The notes: a model not told the origin generated them from the letters alone. 64,000 bases of DNA from JAHIVB01 sp964574705 (GCA_964574705.1 CAZNOO010000008.1:13428-77427), one strand, 5' to 3'. Positions 6,997 through 15,986 are shown, counted from the first letter of the stretch. Program-made: numbers and translations.

Positions 6997-7760
6997 ATGT
7001 ATAATATTTTAGAACTCGCGAAGATGTCTGGAATATCAACTAGAACACTAAGACATTATGATCAAATTGGATTGTTGATTCCAGAAAAAAGAACGGACGC
7101 TAATTATCGAATTTATACAAGTAAAGATGTGGACACACTTCAACAAATCCTTCTTTATAAGGAACTGGGTTTTGAATTGAAAGAAATCAAAACCATTTTA
7201 TCTGGGAAAGAATTCAGTAAATTGAATCATTCCGTTATCACCTTGATAAATTAAAGAAACAAAAAAAATATTATGATCATCTTATTACACAAGTAGAGGT
7301 GTCAATACAATCATTAGAGGGGAAAAGAAAAATGTCAGACAACGAAAAATTCAATTATTTGAAAAAAGAAATGATAGAGAAAAACGATCAACAGTATGGA
7401 CGAGAAGTTGAAGAAAGATGGGGGAAAGACGTTTATAAAAAATCAAAACAAAAAGTCGCAAATATGACAAAAGCTGACTTAGATAGAGCCAACCATCTAC
7501 AAACCGAAATTATTAAGTACTTAACGGAAGGGTTTGCCTTATCTGATCCTTCTTCAGAACCTGCACAGATTGCTTGTGCAATGCATAAAGAATGGTTAAT
7601 GTACTTCTGGCCAAGTTATTCAAAAGAAGCTCATCTTGGACTTGTGGACATGTACTTGCAGGATGAACGATTCAAAGTCCATTATGATCAACATCAAGAA
7701 GGCCTAGCATTGTTTCTAAACAAAGCAATGCATTTATTCCTAAGCGAAAAGAAATCTTAA
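6997..7760 (+). pseudogene. MerR/TipA-family multidrug-sensing regulator, frameshifted
   Basis: The first frame (6997-7254) encodes a MerR winged helix (LAKMSGISTRTLRHYDQIG) and the start of the dimer helix, then stops. From about 7221 the next frame continues without a gap through the coiled coil (LDKLKKQKKYYDHLITQVEV) into a TipAS ligand-binding domain that ends at 7760. Adding one A to the GTAAATTG run near 7217-7223 would rejoin the frames into about 255 codons, the normal TipAL/Mta length. Either a real one-base deletion or a sequencing error is possible; both halves are otherwise well conserved, so the event is recent or artefactual. The intact protein would activate its own and drug-efflux promoters on binding drugs. 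Confidence 0.88.
7332..7760 (+). CDS. TipAS-like drug-binding domain from internal start
   Basis: The ATG at 7332 has AGAGGGG nine bases upstream, a strong ribosome site for a position inside a gene. Translation from here gives a 142-residue TipAS domain with no DNA-binding part. Streptomyces tipA is known to make such a short drug-sequestering form from an internal start, so this product could survive the frameshift. The domain call rests on its helical make-up, KADLDRANHLQ and SKEAHLGLVDMYLQDERF, typical of TipAS. That it is actually produced is inference. Confidence 0.5.
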   Translation: MSDNEKFNYLKKEMIEKNDQQYGREVEERWGKDVYKKSKQKVANMTKADLDRANHLQTEIIKYLTEGFALSDPSSEPAQIACAMHKEWLMYFWPSYSKEAHLGLVDMYLQDERFKVHYDQHQEGLALFLNKAMHLFLSEKKS

Positions 7761-7780
7761 TTTACATATTTAAAATAAAA

Positions 7781-7812
7781 TGAGAAAGCACTTCGCTTCC
7801 TCGTTTTTTTTC
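7781..7812 (+). terminator. Terminator after the TipA-like gene
   Basis: GAGAAAGC / GCTTCCTC hairpin followed by TCG and eight T residues. Confidence 0.8.
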
Positions 7813-7875
7813 TTGTTTAAATTGCCATTTTGGAGTACTATATGAATGAAGTAATTATCAAGAAGGAGGGTCACC

Positions 7876-9579
7876 ATGATTTTTCAAGGAATACCCGTAA
7901 GCAATGGCTATGCCATTCAAAAAATTCATAAATGGGAAGGCCCCCACTACAATATATTTGCAAAGAGAGCTGACTCCGTTGAATCTGAAATCAAAAGACT
8001 TCAACAAGCCCTGGAATCGGTAAAAAAAGACTTAATTGCTCTTAGGAACCGTACCGAACTTGAAATCGATTTGGAACATGCAAAGATTATTGACGCGCAT
8101 CTTCAAATTCTCGAAGATCCTGAAACCTACAATCTAACCATCGAAGCGCTTGGCGCCAATCATTTATGCGTCGAAAAAAATTACTTGGATGTCACAGAAA
8201 AATTCGCCATCCAATTAGAGAATGTTGACAATGAATATTTGAAAGAAAGAGTCACAGACATCAGGGATGTCTGTACAAGGGTCTTATCCTATTTGATGAA
8301 AGCTCCACTTACCATCTCGGGAGAAATTACGGAAGAAGTCATCATTGTCGCCCATCATTTGCCTCCAAGCATCATTGCAACCCTAAACAAACAAAATGTG
8401 AAAGGAATCGTCACTGAATCCGGTGGGAAAACCTCTCATAGCGCAATTATGATGAGAAGTGTAAATATCCCAGGAGTATTTGGAGTCAAAGATATATATG
8501 ATTTGGTTCAAAATGATCAAACATTAATTATAGACGGTTTTTCAGGAACTGTCATTATTAGTCCTAATGAAGATCAAATCCATTCATACTCTCAAAAACG
8601 AAATGAATGGCTTGACTCAATTCGCAAGAGAAAAATGTCTTCAAAGAAAAGAACCGTTACAAAGGATCTTCACCGAATTGAAGTTGCAGCCAATATATTA
8701 ACCCCTGAAGATATTGAAAAAGCAATACAATCTGGCGCAGAAGGAATCGGCCTTTACAGAACCGAGTTTCTATATATGAAAAGCCAGTATCTTCCTTCCG
8801 AAGACGAACAACTAGAGGCTTACAAATTTGCACTTCTTTCCTTTCCAAATCAGAAAGTTGTAATTAGGACTTTAGATGTCGGGGCTGACAAAGAAGTCGG
8901 TTCTATCCCTTTCAATAAAGAAATGAATCCTTTTTTAGGATACCGTTCCACGAGATTTCTTTTAGGTGAGCCAAAGTTATTTAAGACCCAGTTGAGAGCT
9001 TTATTAAGAGCGTCTGTTTATGGTAATTTATGCATTCTGTTCCCTATGGTATCCACCATGAGTGAACTAAATGCGGCTAAAGCATTGTTGGAAGAAGCCC
9101 GTCAAGAGTTACTGAACGAAAACGTTGCAATCCATCCTTATGAGGTTGGAATGATGATTGAAGTTCCTTCTGCCGCTTTGATGGCAGACCAATTTGCTTT
9201 GGAAGTAGACTTTTTCAGTATTGGAACGAACGATTTGATCCAATACACTTTCGCTGCAGATCGAATGAACGAAAATGTTTCCTATCTCTATGAGCCTTGT
9301 CACCCTGCCATTATTCGATTGATCAAACATGTCATTGAAAGTGCTCATCTTGAAAAGAAATGGGTTGGCATATGCGGTGAAATTGCAGGAGATGAAAATG
9401 CATCAATCTTCCTCTTGGGACTTGGAGTGGATGAACTCTCAATGTCTCCATCAAGAATCATTCCGATAAGAGAAAAAATATCAATGTCAAATTTCAAACA
9501 GATTTCATCATTAGTTCCATCCTTAATGAATGAACATTCAAGTGAAGGCGTTTGTAATAAAATTAGAGAGTTATTTTAA
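7876..9579 (+). CDS. ptsI: PTS enzyme I (phosphoenolpyruvate-protein phosphotransferase)
   Basis: Enzyme I takes phosphate from PEP and passes it to HPr for sugar uptake. The phosphorylated histidine is His188 in GGKTSHSAIMMR. The PEP-binding barrel has GIGLYRTEFLYM, the FSIGTNDLIQYT segment, and the proton-donor cysteine in GICGEIAGD. The 567-residue length is normal. An AAGGAGG ribosome site lies 8 bases before the ATG. It is monocistronic: no HPr or EII gene is next to it, unlike many ptsHI operons. It connects functionally with hprK (20163) and ppaX (60401). Confidence 0.97.
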   Translation: MIFQGIPVSNGYAIQKIHKWEGPHYNIFAKRADSVESEIKRLQQALESVKKDLIALRNRTELEIDLEHAKIIDAHLQILEDPETYNLTIEALGANHLCVEKNYLDVTEKFAIQLENVDNEYLKERVTDIRDVCTRVLSYLMKAPLTISGEITEEVIIVAHHLPPSIIATLNKQNVKGIVTESGGKTSHSAIMMRSVNIPGVFGVKDIYDLVQNDQTLIIDGFSGTVIISPNEDQIHSYSQKRNEWLDSIRKRKMSSKKRTVTKDLHRIEVAANILTPEDIEKAIQSGAEGIGLYRTEFLYMKSQYLPSEDEQLEAYKFALLSFPNQKVVIRTLDVGADKEVGSIPFNKEMNPFLGYRSTRFLLGEPKLFKTQLRALLRASVYGNLCILFPMVSTMSELNAAKALLEEARQELLNENVAIHPYEVGMMIEVPSAALMADQFALEVDFFSIGTNDLIQYTFAADRMNENVSYLYEPCHPAIIRLIKHVIESAHLEKKWVGICGEIAGDENASIFLLGLGVDELSMSPSRIIPIREKISMSNFKQISSLVPSLMNEHSSEGVCNKIRELF

Positions 9580-9616
9580 AAAGGAAATGAACGTTTGAGT
9601 TCAATTCCTTTTTTTG
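9577..9616 (+). terminator. Terminator of ptsI
   Basis: AAAAAGGAAATGAAC / GAGTTCAATTCCTTTTTTT hairpin with T run directly after the stop codon. Confidence 0.85.
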
Positions 9617-9672
9617 ATAAGAATTACTTTTCATTAGGTATAAGCTTACTAAACAATATATTTAATATTCCA

Positions 9673-10290
9673 CTACGATCTTTTCACACATTTAATAAAA
9701 AAGGATAAATCATTAACTTGCTTTTGTATTATTTCAAACCCAACTTCTTCACACAAGTTGGAAAGCATTAAATAATCAAGAAAATGACTTTCCCATTTAA
9801 CACCATAAGCGGTTTGTAGGGTTCTCTTTGGAAGTTTTGCAAGAATAGGAACGGCAAACAGCGTTTCTTTTTGATTTGTCCTTTTTGGAATGCATGTGTC
9901 CCAAATATAGAATATTCCCTCAGGAGAAAGTGTTCTGTAAGCTTCCTGAATTACTAACAAATAGTCTTCGGGGTTTAGATACATAAAAAAGTAAAAAGCG
10001 GTGACACTATTAAAAGTATTCATCTCAAACGGTAAACTCCTGGCATCTGCGCAAACTTTCACCGGACCATTTGGAGCCTCATCTAGCTCATTCTGTCTTA
10101 GGTCGATTGCGGTGACATTCTTTTGATAAAGTTGCCCAATGACGCCTGCTCCTCCACCACCTAAATCTAAAATGGGAGACTTGGGCTCATTAAACTTCTC
10201 AAACGAGATTGTTTGAGGTTTAACTAAAAACATTTTTTTGGAGAATATGCTTTGTATTCTTAATAATATATGTAATAAATGAATTCTCAA
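9673..10290 (-). CDS. SAM-dependent class I methyltransferase
   Basis: A 205-residue methyltransferase with the SAM-binding motif ILDLGGGGAGVIGQLY near residue 40, a following acidic strand (VTAIDLRQNELD), VCADARSLPF and FYFFMYLNPEDYL. The last is like the motif IV region of Methyltransf_11 enzymes. The frame opens at a TTG at 10308, but a second TTG at 10290 has AGAGGTG five bases upstream, so I use that. Substrate is unknown; no cofactor or RNA-modification gene is adjacent. It lies 56 bases downstream of the XRE regulator on the same strand and may be its co-transcribed partner. Confidence 0.8.
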   Translation of the reverse strand: MRIHLLHILLRIQSIFSKKMFLVKPQTISFEKFNEPKSPILDLGGGGAGVIGQLYQKNVTAIDLRQNELDEAPNGPVKVCADARSLPFEMNTFNSVTAFYFFMYLNPEDYLLVIQEAYRTLSPEGIFYIWDTCIPKRTNQKETLFAVPILAKLPKRTLQTAYGVKWESHFLDYLMLSNLCEEVGFEIIQKQVNDLSFFIKCVKRS

Positions 10291-10346
10291 ATTGACACCT
10301 CTTCGCAAATTATATCCGATTTATTGAATATAATATAAATTTCTGA

Positions 10347-10979
10347 CTACTCAACAAAAATATCACACTTTACGGTTAAAAGTGTAAAGACGTGTACTTT
10401 TATGAGATCTCCCTCAATTCTTCCGGACATTCTCATATTGGCTAAAAAAGCATTATTGAGTTCATCAACCAACTTTCCATCGATGAATAGTTTTACGTTT
10501 GTAATTTTATGAGCGACTTTTATGATATGACCTTTGTATTTTGCTTCAATTATAACGTTTTGAACAATAATGCTATAAATAGTGGTATATATTGGCAACA
10601 TTATACTTGCGGATATTAAAATAATCAGATTAGACCAAATTATGGAAGAAGCAAATAATAATAAATAAATAATAACAGCAATCCAAAAAGACAACTTAAA
10701 GAATCTCGATGAATCTTTGGTAAATTTTGGTTCCAATTGACTTGTTGGCTCATCAATCGTCATGAATACGTTGATATTTGAAGAGACTAAATCATCAAGC
10801 GATTTTCCATAAAACAGCGCGATTTGATTTAACGCTTCAATGTCCGGTATCGATTCTCCTCTTTCCCATTTGCTAATCACTTTGTCTGAATAGTTCAATT
10901 TTTCAGACAATTCTTTTTGAGTTAAGCCTTTTTCTTTTCTTAGGTAAATTAAGTTCGATTTTAATATTTCAGAATTCAT
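10347..10979 (-). CDS. XRE-family regulator with membrane-spanning C-terminus
   Basis: An HTH_3 domain occupies residues 5-60 (LRKEKGLTQKELSEKLNYSD, VISKWERGESIPD), followed by a short linker and two hydrophobic segments at about 95-140 (FWIAVIIYLLLFASSIIW and the next helix). A soluble tail of about 70 residues with a repeated beta-strand pattern completes the protein. Such proteins bind DNA while anchored to the membrane and are thought to sense envelope or small-molecule signals. GGGAG lies 7 bases before the ATG. An operator-like pair of inverted repeats overlaps its promoter, suggesting autoregulation. Confidence 0.82.
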   Translation of the reverse strand: MNSEILKSNLIYLRKEKGLTQKELSEKLNYSDKVISKWERGESIPDIEALNQIALFYGKSLDDLVSSNINVFMTIDEPTSQLEPKFTKDSSRFFKLSFWIAVIIYLLLFASSIIWSNLIILISASIMLPIYTTIYSIIVQNVIIEAKYKGHIIKVAHKITNVKLFIDGKLVDELNNAFLANMRMSGRIEGDLIKVHVFTLLTVKCDIFVE

Positions 10980-10999
10980 TTTATCACTCCCTATTTAAT

Positions 11000-11049
11000 A
11001 TTATACCTATTAACTAAATTTACACCAAGTGAAATTTGGTTAATAACCA
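11000..11049 (-). promoter_or_regulatory. XRE gene promoter with overlapping palindromes
   Basis: TATAAT at 11005-11000 and TTGGTG at 11028-11023 have a 17-base spacer on the minus strand. An imperfect repeat ACCAA-n7-TTGGT (11024-11040) covers the -35 box, and a perfect palindrome TGGTTAATAACCA (11037-11049) adjoins it. A third repeat TTCTATGAATCATAGAA lies at 11071-11087. These are candidate operators for the adjacent regulator. Confidence 0.6.
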
Positions 11050-11090
11050 TCTCTATTTTATTAATGTATATTCTATGAATCATAGAATGA

Positions 11091-11121
11091 AAAAAAGATT
11101 TCAACTTGTAAGTTGAAATCT
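11091..11121 (-). terminator. Terminator of tRNA-Ser(GGA)
   Basis: AGATTTCAACTT / AAGTTGAAATCT perfect stem followed by seven T residues on the minus strand. Confidence 0.9.
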
Positions 11122-11131
11122 GGTATTGTAA

Positions 11132-11222
11132 TGGCGGAGAAGAGGGGATTTGAACCCCTGCACCGGGTTAACGATCTACTAGCTTTCCAAGCCAGCCCCT
11201 TCAGCCACTTGGGTACTTCTCC
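11132..11222 (-). tRNA. tRNA-Ser (anticodon GGA)
   Basis: A 91-base class II tRNA. The acceptor stem GGAGAAG pairs with CTTCTCC, the anticodon loop is TTGGAAA with GGA at 34-36, there is a long variable arm as in serine tRNAs, the T loop is GGTTCAAATCC, and an encoded CCA end follows discriminator G. Confidence 0.97.
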
Positions 11223-11232
11223 AAATAGTGTT

Positions 11233-11267
11233 TCTTAAAGAAAAGGCGATTAAGGTCCTAATCGCCT
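11233..11267 (-). terminator. Terminator-like hairpin between the tRNA-Ser genes
   Basis: AGGCGATTA / TAATCGCCT nine-pair stem with a 6-base loop, then TTTTCTTT on the minus strand, just after tRNA-Ser(GCT) and before tRNA-Ser(GGA). Confidence 0.8.
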
Positions 11268-11280
11268 CGACATTTTTCGC

Positions 11281-11371
11281 TGGCGGAGTAAGAGAGATTC
11301 GAACTCTCGCGCCGGTTCCCCGACCTACGCCCTTAGCAGGGGCGCCTCTTCGGCCTCTTGAGTATTACTCC
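11281..11371 (-). tRNA. tRNA-Ser (anticodon GCT)
   Basis: A 91-base class II tRNA. The acceptor stem GGAGTAA pairs with TTACTCC, the anticodon loop CTGCTAA holds GCT, a long GC-rich variable arm follows, the T loop is GTTCGAATC, and CCA is encoded. Confidence 0.97.
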
Positions 11372-11391
11372 ATAAAGCAGTTAGCCATTTT

Positions 11392-11420
11392 ATGATATAC
11401 TATTTCAGGCTAACTGTCAA
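11392..11420 (-). promoter_or_regulatory. Promoter of the tRNA-Ser genes
   Basis: TTGACA (11420-11415) and TATCAT (11397-11392) with a 17-base spacer, about 20 bases before tRNA-Ser(GCT). The -35 box sits in one arm of an inverted repeat CAGTTAGCC / GGCTAACTG (11378-11416) that may also end the upstream membrane-protein transcript. Confidence 0.75.
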
Positions 11421-11427
11421 TATTTTT

Positions 11428-12108
11428 TTAATTGACGTAAGTCTCTTCTTGCTTTTCCGCTTCCGGCTGAGGTTTTGGCAATTCCTTCTCAACTTTAGGT
11501 GTAGCAGAATCCTTCTTTCCTTCGTTCAAAGCTTTGGAAGTTTCTCTGTATTTTCTGTATCCGCCGTATCCGTCATATCCTAAGTATAGACCGCCGCCAA
11601 CAGAGATGAATAGAACGAGCCATCCAAGGAAATGAATGATGTCTACGCCCATAATTGTAAGCACCAAAATAGAAGGAGCCAACATAATACATACCAAATG
11701 GAACCAGAATTTAATCGATTCTGATTTTTCTCCAAAATAGTAAAGTGAAATAAAGTAAATCAATCCTCTTACAAAGAAAAAGAACGCTAGAAGATATCCA
11801 TATAAGTTAGTCCATAAAGGCGTTGTTACTGTGGGTCCTACTTTTCCTGAAAAAACAACAAAAAGCATGAATGCTCCAACGATAGTGTCAAATACAATTT
11901 CAAACAGATTAATCGTTCGAAGCACTTCTTTTTTCAAAGTTTTCAACAAGGGAACAACTCTGAAAATAGAGAAAATGATGATTGCAATACCCGTGACTGC
12001 ATAGACTACCGTTTCATCGTAAATCCGCATTAGTATTCCTGCAGCGATCAAGATTGCCGCTAGAATCCACTTCAATAACCAACCATACCCAAATTTTAAT
12101 TTTGCCAT
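11428..12108 (-). CDS. Conserved-looking multi-pass membrane protein
   Basis: No family is recognised. The 226-residue protein has about six hydrophobic helices: two within residues 10-55, then near 68-88, 103-125, 132-155 and 158-178. A charged C-terminal tail rich in K, E and P (EKELPKPQPEAEKQEE) follows and is probably cytoplasmic. The segment VGGGLYLGYDGYGGYRKY at the last helix is glycine/tyrosine rich. AAGGAGG lies before the ATG, so it is well expressed at the translation level. It stands alone between the diguanylate cyclase and the tRNA genes. The arrangement of paired helices resembles HdeD/DUF308-type proteins, but this is only an impression. Confidence 0.7.
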   Translation of the reverse strand: MAKLKFGYGWLLKWILAAILIAAGILMRIYDETVVYAVTGIAIIIFSIFRVVPLLKTLKKEVLRTINLFEIVFDTIVGAFMLFVVFSGKVGPTVTTPLWTNLYGYLLAFFFFVRGLIYFISLYYFGEKSESIKFWFHLVCIMLAPSILVLTIMGVDIIHFLGWLVLFISVGGGLYLGYDGYGGYRKYRETSKALNEGKKDSATPKVEKELPKPQPEAEKQEETYVN

Positions 12109-12162
12109 AAATTAATCCTCCTTTTTATGACCCGTATTATAGTCTTATTATATTACAAATAT

Positions 12163-12193
12163 ATAAAAAAAAGTAGTCGAGCTACCTTTTTTT
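12163..12193 (-). terminator. Terminator of the diguanylate cyclase gene
   Basis: AGGTAG-CTCGA-CTACTT hairpin followed by eight T residues on the minus strand, directly after the stop at 12195. Confidence 0.75.
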
Positions 12194-12194
12194 C

Positions 12195-13778
12195 TTATTC
12201 TTTCAATGACACTTGGTTTTTGCCATTGTTCTTGGATACATAGAGAGCCTCATCTGCATCTTTCAAAAACTGCTCAAAAGATTTAGAAATCTGCTTTCCT
12301 GTTCCGCTAACTCCAAAACTCGCGGTTACCATAATTTTATGCTTTTCGTAGACAAATGGATGTTTTTCTATAAGCTTACGGATTTTATTAGCAACTTCAT
12401 AGGCTTCTTCAGGAGTTGCGCCTTTTAAGGACAATACGAACTCTTCTCCTCCGTATCGTGCAAATAGGATATTTTCGTCAAGTTCTTTTGAAACGGTTTC
12501 TGCCATTTCAGAGAGAACATAATCGCCTGCAAGATGTCCATAAATGTCATTAACATCTTTGAAGTTATCCAAATCAAACATGACAAATGAAATCGGTGTT
12601 TTGTTAATGACGGATTCGTCGAAATCCTCTGTGGCTCGCACATAAAATATCCGTCGATTATATATTTTCGTCAAGTCATCATAGGTTGCCATGTGTTCCA
12701 TCTTTTTCATTTCCATCTTATGATTTGTGATGTCTTGATAGGTCATCAGAAATCCTTTAAGTTTGGAGTTTCGATATAGTTCTTCCACTATGATTGAATA
12801 ATAGGCCTTTTTTCCACCTTTAGTGAAGACCATTTCAAGATTTCTGTGTTCGAATAGATCATTAACAAACTGTTTATTGTTATCGTAAACGGCATCAATG
12901 CTAAATGGATCTCGAATGTTGAATTTAAAATTATAAAGATTTCTTGCGGCATCATTCATTGAAAGAACAAACCTATCTTTATCGAGAATAAATACTGGAA
13001 ATGAGGCTTCCTCGTAAACTTGCCTATAAGCGAGGGGGGTTAAGTCGAAAAGTTCAAATTTAAACAATGCATAAAATGCAATTAAGACGCCGATACTGGA
13101 AAACAAAGGAGCTATATTAATGACGGTGGTTAAATTACTCATCAAACTTAACGCGGAAATGAAAGCAAAGAACAAAGATGTAAAGACCATCAAACAAGCA
13201 TTTGTTTTTGATGACATTTGTTTCTTCTTATATGAAATGAAATAATTTCTTGCGGAAAGCACAAACATTAAAATACTGAAAGAAATCATAGCGTAATATA
13301 AAATTCCTTTTGAAAAGGCGATCCCAACAAAACCTTCAGAGATATTTGGATCTAAGACAATTTCATGCCCTTGATAAAATAGTGTTTGAAGAAACCCCAA
13401 GGACCCTGTTATTGGAACCCAAGGATAGATTAGTTCAGATAAAAATAAAATCAATGGTAATGCGAAAAGAATTGCCAATCCGTGTTTTGTAATTTTGACT
13501 GTTTTGTTCTTCTGTTGTGAAGAAACCAGATTCCATAATACTGGAATGAAGATAATTCCACAAACACTAAGGTGAGCATAGATTAAAATATACATTTCTT
13601 GGTCGCTTAAGATTACTGCAGCGTGTCCAAAAAGGTAGAAAATATTGGCTACAGCCAGTAATCCTACAATTTTGATGCCGATTAACAATTCTCTTCTTGT
13701 AAAAATATATACTGCAGCGAATATTAAAAAAGAGGATAAGCTGAAATAAAGCGTTGCGATAAAGAAATCATATCTCAT
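12195..13778 (-). CDS. Membrane diguanylate cyclase: 7TM-PAS-GGDEF
   Basis: The first ~240 residues hold seven hydrophobic helices resembling the histidine-kinase 7TM sensor domain. A PAS domain spans about 250-365 (FPVFILDKDRFVLSMNDAAR, FLMTYQDITNHKMEM). The C-terminal GGDEF domain begins at DDLTKIYNRRIFY and has an intact active site GGEEF at residues 443-447, so it should make c-di-GMP from two GTP. The usual inhibitory RxxD site five residues before GGEEF is absent, so product inhibition there is unlikely. AAGGTG precedes the start. No EAL or HD-GYP phosphodiesterase lies in the window. It is 21 bases downstream of tex on the same strand. Confidence 0.92.
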   Translation of the reverse strand: MRYDFFIATLYFSLSSFLIFAAVYIFTRRELLIGIKIVGLLAVANIFYLFGHAAVILSDQEMYILIYAHLSVCGIIFIPVLWNLVSSQQKNKTVKITKHGLAILFALPLILFLSELIYPWVPITGSLGFLQTLFYQGHEIVLDPNISEGFVGIAFSKGILYYAMISFSILMFVLSARNYFISYKKKQMSSKTNACLMVFTSLFFAFISALSLMSNLTTVINIAPLFSSIGVLIAFYALFKFELFDLTPLAYRQVYEEASFPVFILDKDRFVLSMNDAARNLYNFKFNIRDPFSIDAVYDNNKQFVNDLFEHRNLEMVFTKGGKKAYYSIIVEELYRNSKLKGFLMTYQDITNHKMEMKKMEHMATYDDLTKIYNRRIFYVRATEDFDESVINKTPISFVMFDLDNFKDVNDIYGHLAGDYVLSEMAETVSKELDENILFARYGGEEFVLSLKGATPEEAYEVANKIRKLIEKHPFVYEKHKIMVTASFGVSGTGKQISKSFEQFLKDADEALYVSKNNGKNQVSLKE

Positions 13779-13799
13779 TTAGAAATCACCTTCTTTTTT

Positions 13800-15986
13800 T
13801 TAAGGGTTGTTTCCTTCTTTTGGATCCAACATCGTGAGTTGAAGTCTTTTTCTTTGTAAATCTGCGTTGATGACCCATACTTTTACGATGTCTCCAACAC
13901 TAACGACCTCAAGTGGGTGTTTAATATATTTTCTGCTTAATTTTGATATGTGTACAAGTCCGTCTTCCTTGATTCCACAGTCTACGAAAGCGCCAAAATC
14001 AACGACGTTTCTAACCGTTCCCTGAAGCTCCATTCCTGGCCTCAAATCCTCTAGTTTTAATAGTTCGCTTTTCAACAAAGGTTGAGGATATTCATCTCTT
14101 AAGTCTCTTGTTGGTGAGACAAATGCCTCAAGAAGATCATCGAGAGTAATTGGATTGATGTCAAGTTCTTTGGCCAAGTGGACCTTGTCCATAAACGCGA
14201 TTTTTAATTTTGCTGTGTCCGTTCCAATTTGAGTTTTATCGAGACCAATTTTTGATAAAACTTGTTCAGCCAGTTCATAACTTTCAGGATGAATGGGAGT
14301 TTTATCCAATGGATTTTTAGAATCGATGATTCTTAAAAATCCTACCGCTTGTTCAAAGGTCTTAGGCCCAAATTTCGGCACTTTATTAATTGCGCTTCTA
14401 GATTTGAAAGGGCCGACAGTCTCTCGATATTCAACGATATTATTTGCGACTGTTGGAGATAAACCGGAAACATACTTAAGAAGTGATGCCGAGGCTGTAT
14501 TGACATTGACTCCGACTTGGTTCACTGCGGTCGATACCACAAAATCTAGAGAATCAGTCAATTTGGCTTGACTAACGTCATGTTGATACTGTCCAACACC
14601 AATTGACTTTGGATCTATTTTAACAAGTTCAGATAATGGGTCTTGCATTCTTCTTGCAATCGATATTGCCGAACGTTCTTCAACATGAAATTCAGGGAAT
14701 TCTGATCTGGCTTGATCGCTTGCAGAATAAACTGAGGCTCCCGCTTCATTGACAATGACATATTTTACATCCAGTTTAAATTCTTTAATCAAGTCAACGA
14801 TAAAACTTTCAGTTTCTCTGGATGCCGTTCCATTTCCAATGGCAATGACTTCTATGTGATATTTACTGATGAAACCAAGCAATATCTTTTTTGATACTTC
14901 TACTTTTTTAGGGTCTGCAACAGCACCTATTTTTGCTTCATGAGGATAAATGACAGACTTATCGATGAATTTTCCAAAAGAGTCGATGACAGCGATTTTA
15001 CATCCTGTTCTAAATGCGGGGTCAACGCCCAAAACCATCTTTCCTCTAAGGGGCGGTTGCAACAAAAGACTTCTCAAGTTTTCGGAGAATATATGAATGG
15101 CTTGGTCTTCTGCTTTCTCGGTGTATTCCGCTCTGATTTCTCGTTCGATGGAACCGGAAATCAATCTTTTATACGCATCTTCAATGGCTTCCTCAATCAA
15201 AGCATTGACAAAAGATACTTTGAACCCGACTACTTGTCGATTCAAATATGCAATGATTTCATCTTTTGGAACATCGATTTTTACAGTGATGACTTTTTCG
15301 TTTTCAGCACGATTAATCGCAAGAATTCGATGCAGTTTAATGGTTTTAAATGATTCTTCATAATCGTAGTAATTTTGGTAAGTCGAATACTCATCAACGA
15401 CATCCTTTTTAATGGCAGTAATTACTTTTCCGCTACGAGTGGTATAGTCTCTAATCCACTTTCGATAGTTGGCGTTATCAGATACAGTTTCAGCAATAAT
15501 GTATTTTGCGCCTTGGAAGGCTTCTTCTATGGTTGGAACATCTTCTTTAAGGAACGGTTGTGCTAAATCTGCAAGGCTACCTGAAGTTGGAAATGAAAGC
15601 ATCAACTTTGCAAGAGGCTCTAATCCTTTTTTGATAGCTTCTGTTGCTTTTGTTTTCTTTTTTTCTTTAAACGGACGATAAATATCTTCAATGTCGACCA
15701 GTTTTTCAGCTTTCATGATTTCGGCTCGAAGTTCTTCTGTCAACATTCCTTTTTCGTCAATCAGTCTTATGATGTCTTCTTTTCTCTTTTCAAGGTTTTT
15801 TCCATACTCATATTCCTTCTCAACAGCACGGATTTGTTCTTCATCCAAAGATCCCGTCATTTCTTTACGGTATCTCGCAATAAACGGAACAGTATTTCCA
15901 TCTTCTAAAAGACTCAGGACTACTTCGACCTGAGATTTTTTTATTTGTTGGCTTTCAGCCACTTGTTTAATTAATAACTCGTTCAT
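13800..15986 (-). CDS. tex: Tex family RNA-binding transcription accessory protein
   Basis: A 728-residue Tex/YhgF protein. The N-terminal Tex region has VPFIARYRKEMTGSLDEEQ. A YqgF/RNase H-like fold follows around GVDPAFRTGCKIAVID, then helix-hairpin-helix motifs (GLSPTVANNIVEYRE, KVPKFGPKTFEQAVGFLRI) and a C-terminal S1 domain (GMELQGTVRNVVDFGAFVDCG). Tex binds RNA and affects transcription; its exact task in this lineage is not known. An upstream frame reaches 16013, but the ATG at 15986 has AAAGGTGAT seven bases before it and gives the family N-terminus. Confidence 0.95.
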   Translation of the reverse strand: MNELLIKQVAESQQIKKSQVEVVLSLLEDGNTVPFIARYRKEMTGSLDEEQIRAVEKEYEYGKNLEKRKEDIIRLIDEKGMLTEELRAEIMKAEKLVDIEDIYRPFKEKKKTKATEAIKKGLEPLAKLMLSFPTSGSLADLAQPFLKEDVPTIEEAFQGAKYIIAETVSDNANYRKWIRDYTTRSGKVITAIKKDVVDEYSTYQNYYDYEESFKTIKLHRILAINRAENEKVITVKIDVPKDEIIAYLNRQVVGFKVSFVNALIEEAIEDAYKRLISGSIEREIRAEYTEKAEDQAIHIFSENLRSLLLQPPLRGKMVLGVDPAFRTGCKIAVIDSFGKFIDKSVIYPHEAKIGAVADPKKVEVSKKILLGFISKYHIEVIAIGNGTASRETESFIVDLIKEFKLDVKYVIVNEAGASVYSASDQARSEFPEFHVEERSAISIARRMQDPLSELVKIDPKSIGVGQYQHDVSQAKLTDSLDFVVSTAVNQVGVNVNTASASLLKYVSGLSPTVANNIVEYRETVGPFKSRSAINKVPKFGPKTFEQAVGFLRIIDSKNPLDKTPIHPESYELAEQVLSKIGLDKTQIGTDTAKLKIAFMDKVHLAKELDINPITLDDLLEAFVSPTRDLRDEYPQPLLKSELLKLEDLRPGMELQGTVRNVVDFGAFVDCGIKEDGLVHISKLSRKYIKHPLEVVSVGDIVKVWVINADLQRKRLQLTMLDPKEGNNP

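Noticed and set aside
7217..7235. Programmed ribosomal frameshift in the TipA-like gene
   Set aside because: There is no slippery heptamer of the X-XXY-YYZ type, no downstream pseudoknot evident and no family precedent, so mutation or sequencing error is simpler.
14940..15363. Overlapping rightward open frames inside tex
   Set aside because: They are antisense shadows of a well-conserved gene, with no promoter, ribosome site or recognisable product.
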